NCBI RefSeq assembly: GCF_014154935.1
Contig: NZ_JACEHH010000035.1
Location: forward strand, 33,751-97,750
Reading direction: 5' to 3'
Origin: Stieleria mannarensis
GTDB taxonomy: Bacteria > Planctomycetota > Planctomycetia > Pirellulales > Pirellulaceae
DNA length: 64,000 nucleotides
The notes beneath the pieces are model-generated. The model did not search any database, had not been told where the DNA came from, and was given only the letters and a program-made list of their open reading frames with translations. How positions within the stretch are numbered: position 1 is the first letter of the stretch; the number at the start of each line of letters is the position of its first letter. A program made the translations under genes and the position numbers. Of this stretch, positions 48,298-56,581 are shown piece after piece.

Positions 48298-49131
48298 TCA
48301 GCGCGGGTGTGTCCGGTCCCAACCGCCGTTGACCTCGATCGTTTGGCCGCAGCAAAACGTGTTGGTCGGATCGGCCAGGAAACACACCGCCCTGGCCACG
48401 TCTTCGGGCGTCCCCCAGCGTTTCATCAACGATTGTCGACGCGCTCGTCCGTCCCAGTACGAATCGGTCGTCTCGCCCCAAGCCGTTTTGATCCAGCCGG
48501 GGGCGACGGTGTTGACCCGAATCGTCGGTGCGACTTGCTGGGCCAAGCTGTTGGCAAACGCCATCACCGCGGCCTTGACCGGGCCGAACATCTGGCCGGC
48601 GTCGCCCTCCATCCCCCGCGGTGCCTGGTCCCAACCGATAAAGGTCATCGACGGCGGCGTCTTCAACCACGGGTCTGTTTGACTTGCCGATGCGTCGTTC
48701 TGCCAGCGATCGATCACGCGGCGGCTGAGTGCGATCGTCGCCAGCACGTCGGTTTCAAACAGCAATCGCAGTTTTTCGGCAAACCCCCGATGTCGAACGT
48801 CGCCGGTCAGCACGTCCGCACCGGCATTATTGATCCAGGTGGTCGGCGGGCCCATGAAGTTCCAGGTTTCGTCCACCAACCGAGCGCGGTCCTCCGTCTG
48901 GCAGATGTCCGCCTGGATCAGCCGCGTCACCGCCCCGAACGACTCGGCCGCTTCCGCCGTTTCCCGGGCCCCGCTCTCGTTCCCGCGGTAATGAATCACC
49001 AGCTGCACCGGCTGGTCCGCGGCGGACGATTTTGGCGGCCGGGCATGCCGGCGGGCCAATTCGATCGCGATCTGGCGGCCGATCCCCGATGAAGCACCCG
49101 TGATGACGGCTCGAACAGGACACGATGGCAT
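48298..49131 (-). CDS. SDR-fold protein lacking the catalytic Ser and Tyr
   Basis: 277 residues from ATG 49131. The NAD(P) motif AVITGASSGIGRQ and WINNAGADVL are classical SDR. However, the active-site YxxxK is FGPVK (Phe182, Lys186), and where the Ser precedes it the sequence is MTFIGWDQAPRGMEG, with no Ser at the expected spacing. The C-terminus (TFCCGQTIEVNGGW) is normal. Fold and cofactor binding are likely retained, but oxidoreductase activity by the usual Ser-Tyr-Lys mechanism is doubtful. It may be a structural or regulatory member or use other residues. Confidence 0.85.
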   Translation of the reverse strand: MPSCPVRAVITGASSGIGRQIAIELARRHARPPKSSAADQPVQLVIHYRGNESGARETAEAAESFGAVTRLIQADICQTEDRARLVDETWNFMGPPTTWINNAGADVLTGDVRHRGFAEKLRLLFETDVLATIALSRRVIDRWQNDASASQTDPWLKTPPSMTFIGWDQAPRGMEGDAGQMFGPVKAAVMAFANSLAQQVAPTIRVNTVAPGWIKTAWGETTDSYWDGRARRQSLMKRWGTPEDVARAVCFLADPTNTFCCGQTIEVNGGWDRTHPR

Positions 49132-49600
49132 GGCGTTGTTTTGATTCGACCGCAAATCCGCTCGCGGGCCCGGGCGAGCGAGAAAGCGAGCACGGCTCTG
49201 CAGCGGGGGTGGGTCGACGGAATTCGGGGAGGCTAAAAAGTCATCAGTGGCATTTGCGGCCCCTGTCTTTCCGCCCCAATGGACGGCAACTTCCCGTGGT
49301 AACGCCCGGGTCTTGCCGCCGCAAGCCCCCGGCGGCTACGCTTTTGGGGCTGCACAGATGCCATAAACTCACCAAAATCGGAACAACGGCGACCTTCGAG
49401 TTACCGTAGCACTTCGTTTGACGTGAACCATCCATCGTTGATCCCGGTGATTATGATCCGGTTGAATTTTGGATGGATCAGACGCCGAAGAGTGAAACGA
49501 CCCGCTGACCAAAGCCGTCGCGGACTGGATGCGGATGAATCTGGTCGAATCAGATCGTCGATCTTCCGATTGTGAACTAGCCTTCAGGGAACTTGCTTTT
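49132..49600. other. Intergenic region upstream of aceE
   Basis: Divergent promoter region of the SDR-like gene and aceE, about 470 bases. GC-rich palindromic words (CGAGCGAGAAAGCGAGC, CCGGCGGCTACG) resemble repeats seen elsewhere. The aceE frame opens at 49529, but the stretch before 49601 does not look coding. No promoter motif could be fixed. Confidence 0.5.
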
Positions 49601-52330
49601 ATGACCGACTCAAAGACGATCGCCCAGGATGAAGTGAAGAAGCACCTCGGCGAGCTTGAGCGAAATGCCGAAGTCGACGTCGACGCCTCCGAAACCAACG
49701 AGTGGCTTTCGTCGCTCGAATACGTGCTCAAAAGTAAGGGGCCCGATCGAGTTCGTTTTCTGCTCGAAAAGCTCCGTGACCGTGCCGCCGAACAAGGGGT
49801 TCAAGCGGCCGCCGATACCTCGACGCCTTACCTGAACACGATCCCCGTCCACGACGAACCGGCCTATCCGGGCAATCGAGAGTTGGAACGCCGGATCAAA
49901 TCGATCATTCGCTGGAACGCGATGGCGATGGTCGTCGGCGGCAACAAACGCGGCGGCGGAATCGGTGGGCACATCAGCACCTTCGCCTCCAGCGCGACGC
50001 TTTATGAAGTCGCCTTCAACCACTTCTTCAAAGGCCGCGGCGAAGACGGTTACAGCGGGGACTCGGTTTACTTCCAAGGGCACGCCTCACCGGGCATGTA
50101 CTCCCGTGCGTTTCTCGAAGGCCGACTTGGAAAAGAGAAACTGATTAATTTTCGCCGCGAACTGGAACCCGAAGGCGGATTGAGCAGCTATCCGCACCCC
50201 TGGCTGATGCCCGATTTTTGGGAGTACCCGACCGTCTCGATGGGACTGGGACCGATCATGGCGATCTACCAGGCCCGGTTCAACGAATACCTCCGCGACC
50301 GCGGCATCAAAGACACCAGCGGCCAAAAGGTGTGGGCGTTCCTGGGCGACGGTGAATGTGACGAACCGGAAACACTGGGCGCGATCGGTTTGGCATCGCG
50401 CGAAAAGCTGGACAACCTGATCTTCGTGATCAATTGCAACCTGCAACGTTTGGACGGCCCTGTCCGCGGCAACGGAAAAATCATTCAAGAACTCGAATCG
50501 ATCTTCCGCGGTGCCGGCTGGAACGTGATCAAGGTCATCTGGGGCGGCGAGTGGGACGAATTGCTGGCCCGCGACACCACCGGGTTGTTGGCCAAACGGA
50601 TGGGCGAGGTTGTCGACGGCCAGTACCAAAAGTACACCGGCATGCCCGGCAGCTACATCCGCGAGCACTTCTTCGGCAAGTACCCCGAACTGCTGAAGCT
50701 GGTCGAGAATTACAGCGACGAAAAACTGGAAAAAATGCGTCGCGGCGGCCACGATCCGGAAAAGGTTTTCGCGGCATATCAAAAAGCCGTCAGCTTAAAA
50801 AACGAAAAACCGACGGTCGTCCTGGCCAAGACGATCAAGGGATACGGTTTGGGCGAAGCCGGCGAAGGACGCAACGTCGCCCACAACCAAAAGAAACTCA
50901 ACGAAGCCGAACTGCTGGAATTCCGCACCCGGTTCGGGATCCCGATCAGCGACGACGAAGTCGTCAACACACCGTTCTACAAGCCGCCGCAGGGCAGCCA
51001 AGAGATCAAGTACCTGCACGAACGACGCAAGGCGCTCGGCGGTTACCTGCCCTCGCGTCCGACCGAGCACCCGACGCTGGAAGTGCCGTCGCTGGACGAC
51101 ATGCGGAAAACGATCAAACGCTTGGAAAACAAAAGCGTCAGCACCACGTTCGCCGTCGTCCAAACCTTGATCGCCCTGTGCCGCGACAAAAAGATCGGCA
51201 AGTACATGGTGCCGATCGTCCCCGACGAATCGCGGACCTTCGGCATGGAAGGCATGTTCACCCAGTTCGGGATCTATGCCCATGCCGGCCAGCTGTACGA
51301 ACCGGTCGATTCGGCGATCCTGCAAAAGTACAAAGAAGCCCAGGACGGGCAGATCCTGGAAGAAGGCATCACCGAAGCCGGATCGATGGCCAGCTTCAAC
51401 GCCGCCGGAACCGCATACAGCTGTCACGGCGTCAACATGATCCCGTTCTTCATCTACTACAGCATGTTCGGGTTCCAACGCATCGGTGACCTGATCTGGG
51501 CCGCCGCCGACATGCGAGCCAAGGGTTTCCTGGTCGGCGGAACGGCCGGTCGAACGACGCTCAATGGCGAAGGGCTGCAGCACCAGGACGGTCACAGCTT
51601 GCTGAACGCGATCGCGTTCCCCACCGTGCGATCCTACGATCCCGCCTTCGCCTACGAAGCCGTCGTGATCATCCAAGAAGGATTGCAGAAGATGTACGCC
51701 GAAGGCGAGCAGTGCATTTACTACTTGATGAGCGAAAACGAAGAGTACATGCACCCCGAGATGCCCGAGGGTTGCGAAGAGGGAATCGTCAAAGGCATCT
51801 ACAAGTACCGCAGCCGCGAAGTCGACGGCGCCAAGGCCCGCGTCCAACTGTTCGGCAGCGGCGCGATCCTGAACTGCGTTCTGGCCGCCCAGGAGTTGCT
51901 GGCCGAAAAATACGGCGTGGCCAGCGACGTCTGGAGCGTCACCAGTTACACCCAACTGCGACGCGACGCGGCGGCCTGTGACCGCTGGAACATGTTGCAT
52001 CCGACCGAGACGCCGAAAAAGAGCTACTTGGAAGAAGTGCTCGACGGTGTCGAAGGCCCGTTCATTTCGGCCAGCGACTACGTTCGCGCCCTCGGCGAAC
52101 AACTGACGCCCTGGATCCCAGGTGACTACTTCGTCCTGGGAACCGACGGGATGGGCCGCAGCGAAACCCGCGAATCACTGCGGCGTCACTTCGAAGTGGA
52201 CAAGGAATCGATCACAATCGCCACGCTCAGCCGGCTCAGCAAGGCCGGCGTCGTCTCGCCGACCGACGTCAAACAGGCGATCGATGACCTCGGCTACGAT
52301 GCCGACAAGCCGGACCCCTATTACACCTAG
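49601..52330 (+). CDS. aceE: Pyruvate dehydrogenase E1 component, homodimeric
   Basis: 909 residues from ATG 49601 (MTDSKTIAQDEVKKHLGELE); the frame opens further upstream. Blocks: RNAMAMVV-like WNAMAMVVGGNKRGGGIGGH, FFKGRGEDGYSGDSVYFQGH, VWAFLGDGECDEPET (the TPP GDG motif), NCNLQRLDGPVRGNGKIIQE, VPIVPDESRTFGMEGMF and GTAGRTTLNGEGLQHQDGHS. This is the single-chain E. coli AceE type, not the alpha2beta2 type. It decarboxylates pyruvate and passes the hydroxyethyl group to the E2 lipoyl domain encoded 110 bases downstream. Confidence 0.97.
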   Translation: MTDSKTIAQDEVKKHLGELERNAEVDVDASETNEWLSSLEYVLKSKGPDRVRFLLEKLRDRAAEQGVQAAADTSTPYLNTIPVHDEPAYPGNRELERRIKSIIRWNAMAMVVGGNKRGGGIGGHISTFASSATLYEVAFNHFFKGRGEDGYSGDSVYFQGHASPGMYSRAFLEGRLGKEKLINFRRELEPEGGLSSYPHPWLMPDFWEYPTVSMGLGPIMAIYQARFNEYLRDRGIKDTSGQKVWAFLGDGECDEPETLGAIGLASREKLDNLIFVINCNLQRLDGPVRGNGKIIQELESIFRGAGWNVIKVIWGGEWDELLARDTTGLLAKRMGEVVDGQYQKYTGMPGSYIREHFFGKYPELLKLVENYSDEKLEKMRRGGHDPEKVFAAYQKAVSLKNEKPTVVLAKTIKGYGLGEAGEGRNVAHNQKKLNEAELLEFRTRFGIPISDDEVVNTPFYKPPQGSQEIKYLHERRKALGGYLPSRPTEHPTLEVPSLDDMRKTIKRLENKSVSTTFAVVQTLIALCRDKKIGKYMVPIVPDESRTFGMEGMFTQFGIYAHAGQLYEPVDSAILQKYKEAQDGQILEEGITEAGSMASFNAAGTAYSCHGVNMIPFFIYYSMFGFQRIGDLIWAAADMRAKGFLVGGTAGRTTLNGEGLQHQDGHSLLNAIAFPTVRSYDPAFAYEAVVIIQEGLQKMYAEGEQCIYYLMSENEEYMHPEMPEGCEEGIVKGIYKYRSREVDGAKARVQLFGSGAILNCVLAAQELLAEKYGVASDVWSVTSYTQLRRDAAACDRWNMLHPTETPKKSYLEEVLDGVEGPFISASDYVRALGEQLTPWIPGDYFVLGTDGMGRSETRESLRRHFEVDKESITIATLSRLSKAGVVSPTDVKQAIDDLGYDADKPDPYYT

Positions 52331-52440
52331 TTCTTCATCCCCGCACTGAATAGTTATCCCTGCACTGACATTTGTCCCCGCACGAAGCGACGGCACGACG
52401 CCGTCGCACTTGACCTCTCCTAATCGCTGATAATCCACTT

Positions 52441-53925
52441 ATGGCTACTGAAGTTACCCTTCCCGATCTTGGTGACGGCATCGAATCCGGTGACGTTCTT
52501 GAAGTGTTCGTCTCGGTCGGAGACGTCATCTCCGAAGGTCAAGACATCGTTGAAATGGAAACGGACAAGGCGACCGTTCCCGTGCCCTCTTCGGTCGCCG
52601 GAAAGGTTTCCAAGATCGCCGTCAGCGAAGGCGACACCGTGCCGATCGGCGGCGTGTTAATCGAAGTCGAAGCCGAATCGGGGGCCGCGGCCCCGGCGGC
52701 CGCGCCCGAGCCGGAAGCCCCCAAGGCCGAACAGCCTGCCGCGCCGGCAGCCGATCCCGAGCCGGCAGCCGATCCCGAGCCTCAGCCACCGACACAGCAA
52801 ACGCCCCCCCAGCCGACACCGGCACCTCAGGCAGCACCGGCACCAACGCCGCCGTCGGCTCCCGCACCCGCGGCCGCCGCCCCAGCACCAACACCCCCCG
52901 CACCAACACCCCCCGCACCAGCACCCGCCGCACCGGCCGCCGACGCCGAAGGCGGCGTGATCCCGGCCGGTCCGGCCGTGCGTCGTTTCGCCCGCGAGGT
53001 CGGGGTGGATTTGAATCGGGTTCAAGGGACCGGCGAAGGCGGCCGAATCACCCGCGACGACGTGTTGGCTGCCGTTCGTGCCGCCAGCCAAACCGCGGCC
53101 AATCAAGTCGCCACGAGCCAGCCGACTGCTCCCGCCGCCAACGCTCCCAGTGCCGCTCCCGCAGCCGCACCGGCCACCCAGAACTCGGATCGGCCCGGCA
53201 CGCCCGCGATGGACGACTTCGGATCGATCCGCGTCGAACGGATGAGCAAGATTCGCAAGACGATCAGCAAGCAGATGCACGTCAGCTGGTCCACGGTTCC
53301 TCGCGTGACCAACTTCGATGATGCCGATATCACCGAACTGGAACACCTGCGGCAGACCAGTAAGGAAGATTATGCCAAGCAGGGTCTGAAATTGACGACC
53401 ATGCCGTTCTTGATCAAAGCCGTGGCCACCGCATTGCAGCGTCACCCGGCGATCAACGCGACGATCGATCAAGAGAACGAGCAGCTGATCTACAAGGACT
53501 ATGTCAACGTCGGCATCGCCGTCGACACCGACCGCGGTTTGGTCGTGCCGGTGTTGAAAGACGCCGACCGGATGAGCGTGCCCGGCGTGACGCGGACACT
53601 GGCCGAGATGGCCGGCAAGGTCCGTAGCGGACAGTTCGCCGTCAACGACTTGCGTGGCGGAACGTTCACGATCAGCAACTTGGGCGCGATCGGCGGCCAG
53701 TACTCCACACCGATCGTCAACGTCCCCGAAGTCGCGATTCTGCTGGTCGGGCGGTCTCGCAAACTGCCCGTCGTGATGCCCGACGACACGATCCAACCGC
53801 GGTTGATGATGCCGCTGTCACTGTCCTACGACCACCGCCTTGTCGACGGCGGAACCGCAGCCCGCTTCCTGAACGAAGTGATCGATCTGCTGGAAGCCCC
53901 CAGCCGACTGTTGCTGGCGTTCTGA
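52441..53925 (+). CDS. aceF: Dihydrolipoamide acetyltransferase (E2) of pyruvate dehydrogenase
   Basis: 494 residues. One lipoyl domain with Lys43 in [18 protein letters not shown]; a Pro/Ala-rich linker of about 90 residues (residues 80-170) in which short units such as APTPP and AADPEP repeat; a peripheral-subunit-binding domain ([20 protein letters not shown]); then the catalytic domain ending with [20 protein letters not shown], the HxxxDG motif. It moves acetyl from the lipoyl arm to CoA. It is 110 bases after aceE; lpd is not in the window. Confidence 0.97.
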   Translation: MATEVTLPDLGDGIESGDVLEVFVSVGDVISEGQDIVEMETDKATVPVPSSVAGKVSKIAVSEGDTVPIGGVLIEVEAESGAAAPAAAPEPEAPKAEQPAAPAADPEPAADPEPQPPTQQTPPQPTPAPQAAPAPTPPSAPAPAAAAPAPTPPAPTPPAPAPAAPAADAEGGVIPAGPAVRRFAREVGVDLNRVQGTGEGGRITRDDVLAAVRAASQTAANQVATSQPTAPAANAPSAAPAAAPATQNSDRPGTPAMDDFGSIRVERMSKIRKTISKQMHVSWSTVPRVTNFDDADITELEHLRQTSKEDYAKQGLKLTTMPFLIKAVATALQRHPAINATIDQENEQLIYKDYVNVGIAVDTDRGLVVPVLKDADRMSVPGVTRTLAEMAGKVRSGQFAVNDLRGGTFTISNLGAIGGQYSTPIVNVPEVAILLVGRSRKLPVVMPDDTIQPRLMMPLSLSYDHRLVDGGTAARFLNEVIDLLEAPSRLLLAF

Positions 53926-54265
53926 TCCGGCGCCGCGCCGCTGGTAGATCCAGATCGTAGCGGAAGCCGCCAAGGCTTTCGCTCGCCACCCCCGTGGGCC
54001 TCTGCCCGCCCGGGTGCCAGCGGGAAGCGTCAGCGAGCGGCCCCTCAGCCAACCCGCATCCAAACGGCAGCCACTCGCCCAATCGCCGCGGGGTTTTGCG
54101 AGCCTTGCCGACTGGAGCGGCAGATGCGGGCTGAAACCGAGGTTTCCGCGGGGATGTTGCGTGCTGTTTGAGCACGTCTGATAGACTATTCTGTTCTAAG
54201 GAAGACCGCGACGTGGCTGCGTCGTGCTTACCCTATCCCAGCTTTTCTTTCGGAGAATGTCGTTG
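53926..54265. other. Intergenic with REP unit
   Basis: About 340 bases between aceF and the tolQ-like gene. It contains the repeat at 53957-54044 and then a stretch with TCTGATAGACTATTCT (near 54178) that has moderate AT content and could hold the promoter of the tolQ-exbD cluster. Confidence 0.5.
53957..54044 (+). repeat. REP unit: GTAGCGGAAGCCGCC and CAGCGGGAAGCGTCAGCGAGCG
   Basis: GTAGCGGAAGCCGCCAAGGC (53957-53976) then GCCAGCGGGAAGCGTCAGCG (54016-54035), whose partner in reverse is 8266-8294. A typical planctomycete intergenic hairpin pair after the aceF stop. Confidence 0.6.
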
Positions 54266-55204
54266 ATGACCAACGTGTATGGCCCGCTCCAGGTATTCGG
54301 GCTCCCCTGTCGATCCAATGTTGTTTTCAAGGCCGTGATCGTGATGGTCACCGCGTTGTTCTGTCTGTCGGGACCTGTGGCTGGGGTTGTCGCGCAAGAC
54401 GACGCAATGGATGAATTTGGTGACATCGCCGGTCCGGGAGAAGACCCCGCGCCGGCCCCCGCAGATGACGGCGCTGCCCCCGCCGGCGGCGGACCCGCAG
54501 CAGGCGGGGGTTTGATGGGCGGTGGTAACGATGGTGGGGCCGACCAAACCGCTGCACCGCAATCCGATTCGTTGCTGTCCTGGGTCCTCGACTCGCTCGG
54601 CTACACCTACCTGATCATTTTCCTGCTGCTGTCGGTCACGCTGGTTTCGCTGTTTGTGATGAACATGCTGGCCGCACGTCGCGAGACCTTGTGCCCGAAC
54701 GAATTGATCGAAAGCTTCGAAGAGAAACTCAACGCCAAACAGTTCCAAGAAGCCTATGACATGGCTCGAACCGACGAATCGGTCCTCGGTCAGGTCCTGT
54801 CGGCCGGACTGGCCAAGATCTCCCGCGGCTACAACAAGGCGATCGAGGGCATGCAGGAGGTCGGTGAAGAAGAGAGCATGAAGCTGGAACACCGATTGAG
54901 CTACATGGCGCTGATCGGAAACCTGAGCCCGATGATCGGATTGTTCGGCACCGTTCAAGGGATGATCGCGTCGTTCCGCGTGATCGCCACCAGCCCGCAA
55001 ACGCCTAAGCCGGCCCAGTTGGCCGAAGGGATCTCGACCGCGTTGTTCACCACGCTGGTTGGCTTGGCCGTCGCCATCCCCGCCATCGCGGCCTACAACA
55101 TCTTGCGGAACCGCGTCGCGCGGCTGCTGCTGGAAGTCGGCGTGCAGAGCGAAAACCTGATGAGCCGTTTTGAAGACATTCAACCGGGAGGCGGCGCCCA
55201 GTGA
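54266..55204 (+). CDS. TolQ/ExbB/MotA-family proton channel subunit with secreted-type leader
   Basis: 312 residues from ATG 54266 (GGAG 10 bases before); an ATG at 54257 is also possible. It begins with a hydrophobic leader (FKAVIVMVTALFCLSGPVAG) and a long Gly/Ala/Pro-rich, acidic stretch (GPGEDPAPAPADDGAAPAGG). The MotA/TolQ/ExbB domain follows: TM near LGYTYLIIFLLLSVTLVSLF, and GNLSPMIGLFGTVQGMIASF and FTTLVGLAVAIPAIAAYNIL as the other two helices. It uses the proton gradient together with ExbD-like proteins, both encoded directly downstream with overlaps. No TonB or TolA is visible. Confidence 0.88.
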   Translation: MTNVYGPLQVFGLPCRSNVVFKAVIVMVTALFCLSGPVAGVVAQDDAMDEFGDIAGPGEDPAPAPADDGAAPAGGGPAAGGGLMGGGNDGGADQTAAPQSDSLLSWVLDSLGYTYLIIFLLLSVTLVSLFVMNMLAARRETLCPNELIESFEEKLNAKQFQEAYDMARTDESVLGQVLSAGLAKISRGYNKAIEGMQEVGEEESMKLEHRLSYMALIGNLSPMIGLFGTVQGMIASFRVIATSPQTPKPAQLAEGISTALFTTLVGLAVAIPAIAAYNILRNRVARLLLEVGVQSENLMSRFEDIQPGGGAQ

Positions 55205-55638
55205 AGGTAAAGTCGAAGAAGCCGGACTTGGCCGAAGGCGACTTGACCCCGATGATTGACATGACGTTTCAGTTGATCGCGTTCTTCATGGTGCTGATCA
55301 ACTTTTCGCAGACCGAATCAAACGAACGGGTCGTTTTGCCGAGCAGCCAACTGGTCAAGCCTCCGGAAAAGCCGCTGGAGTTTCCGATCATCTTGCACGT
55401 CGCCAAAGACGGGGAAATCATCCTCGGCGGCGACAGCTACACCACCGAAACGCTCAGCACCGGACTGCGCCGGGAACTGGCGGTCTTGAAAGCCGAAAAG
55501 AAATCGCCGGCCGATGCCAACGTCATCATCCGAGGCCACCAGGATGTCGCCGCCGGCCAAGTCCAGGAGATCATCCGCGTCGCTCAAGACCAACAACTGG
55601 AACAATTCGCGCTGCGTGCCAAGGAGGACCGGTCATGA
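55201..55638 (+). CDS. ExbD/TolR-family protein 1
   Basis: 145 residues from GTG 55201, overlapping the tolQ-like stop (GTGA). ExbD layout: LTPMIDMTFQLIAFFMVLIN near the N-terminus with the proton-relay Asp in PMID, a single TM, and a C-terminal periplasmic domain with VIIRGHQDVAAGQVQEIIRV. It should form a proton-conducting stator with the upstream TolQ-like protein. Confidence 0.9.
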   Translation: MKVKSKKPDLAEGDLTPMIDMTFQLIAFFMVLINFSQTESNERVVLPSSQLVKPPEKPLEFPIILHVAKDGEIILGGDSYTTETLSTGLRRELAVLKAEKKSPADANVIIRGHQDVAAGQVQEIIRVAQDQQLEQFALRAKEDRS

Positions 55639-56114
55639 GAATGCGACATGAAGTCGAGCACGAGAAGAACGAGTTGAACATGACCAGCATGATCGACATC
55701 GTTTTCCTGCTGCTCGTGTTCTTTGTGATGACCTTCAAGATCGTCGAAATGGAAGGTGACTTCACCGTCCGGATGCCCCTGGCGCGCGATTCCAACGCAA
55801 CCCCCGACGTCACCGACCTGCCACTGAAACTACGACTGCGGGCCGACAACGACGGAAAGCTCACGTCGATGTCGCTGAACGAAATCAATCTGGGCACCGA
55901 TTTCACCAAGCTCCGCGCAAACGTGATCGGACTGGTCGGCACCGACGAACCGGTCGAAGGCGATGATGGACCGGAGATCGAAATCGATACCGATTACAAC
56001 CTCCGCTACGCCTACGTGATCCAGGCCATCACCTCGGTCAGCGGCTACCGCGACGACACCGATCAAGTCGTCAAACTGATCGAAAAGATCAAGTTCGCAA
56101 AACCGCGACGATGA
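55635..56114 (+). CDS. ExbD/TolR-family protein 2
   Basis: 159 residues from ATG 55635, overlapping the first ExbD as ATGA. LNMTSMIDIVFLLLVFFVMT carries the conserved Asp and TM; the periplasmic part is larger and acidic (DEPVEGDDGPEIEIDTDYNL). Two non-identical ExbD proteins beside one TolQ are typical of planctomycete stator clusters and suggest a heteromeric stator. Confidence 0.9.
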   Translation: MRMRHEVEHEKNELNMTSMIDIVFLLLVFFVMTFKIVEMEGDFTVRMPLARDSNATPDVTDLPLKLRLRADNDGKLTSMSLNEINLGTDFTKLRANVIGLVGTDEPVEGDDGPEIEIDTDYNLRYAYVIQAITSVSGYRDDTDQVVKLIEKIKFAKPRR

Positions 56115-56140
56115 TTCGCGTGAATCAGGGACTCGGATTC

Positions 56141-56219
56141 GTAGCTACGCTCGCCAGAGCGTGGTCCTCCAACCGATCACCCGGCAGATCCACCTTCTGG
56201 CGAAGGTAGCTACGTCGGG
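56141..56219 (+). repeat. Double surface repeat (CTCGCCAGAGCG and CTTCTGGCGAAGGTAGC)
   Basis: GTAGCTACGCTCGCCAGAGC then GTGG (56141-56164), and CACCTTCTGGCGAAGGTAGC then TACG (56191-56214). Both words are related hairpins; 24051-24118 is the same arrangement. It lies between the exbD cluster and the convergent ferredoxin gene, a typical REP location. Confidence 0.65.
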
Positions 56220-56227
56220 GTTATTCG

Positions 56228-56581
56228 TCACGCCTCGGCGATCACGTGGGACCGAATGACCGATCCCTTGGCCAGGTGTTCGTCAAAGATCCGGTCGATG
56301 ATCTCCGGCGTGCAGTCCCCGTACCAAATTCCGTCGGGCAGCACGCCGACGATCGGGCCGCCCTTGCAGACGCCGATGCACCCCGCCTTGATCCGCAAGA
56401 CGATCGCGTGATCTTCCTTGCGGCGTTGTTTGACGCGGCGTTTGATCTGATTCCACGCCGCGTCCATCGCCTTCCCGCTACAACACTTGGCGGTCTTGCG
56501 ATCCATACACACCACCAACGTGTGCTCGACTTTGTCGAGTTTCAGTTTGGCGGCTTTCTTGCGGGCGGAGCTTAAATTCAT
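56228..56581 (-). CDS. Thioredoxin-like [2Fe-2S] ferredoxin domain protein
   Basis: 117 residues. The four-cysteine pattern of thioredoxin-like [2Fe-2S] ferredoxins is present: VVCMDRKTAKCCSG (Cys25, Cys33/34) and AGCIGVCKGGPIV (Cys68, Cys72), with a C-terminal VLPDGIWYGDCTPEIIDRIF. It likely carries one cluster in the cytoplasm. The ATG overlaps the ftsH stop as ATGA, so it is translated from the ftsH transcript. The electron partner is unknown. Confidence 0.85.
   Translation of the reverse strand: MNLSSARKKAAKLKLDKVEHTLVVCMDRKTAKCCSGKAMDAAWNQIKRRVKQRRKEDHAIVLRIKAGCIGVCKGGPIVGVLPDGIWYGDCTPEIIDRIFDEHLAKGSVIRSHVIAEA

Noticed and set aside
46854..48332. Long plus-strand open frame (492 codons)
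   Set aside because: It runs antisense to moxR and the adjoining intergenic region, has poor composition and no domain signature; the moxR reading is convincing.
50795..52102. 435-codon minus-strand frame
   Set aside because: Antisense to aceE; shadow of a strongly biased gene.
52657..53796. Gly/Cys-rich minus-strand frame with GGCWCGG repeats
   Set aside because: Produced by the aceF Pro/Ala linker read in reverse; no independent support.
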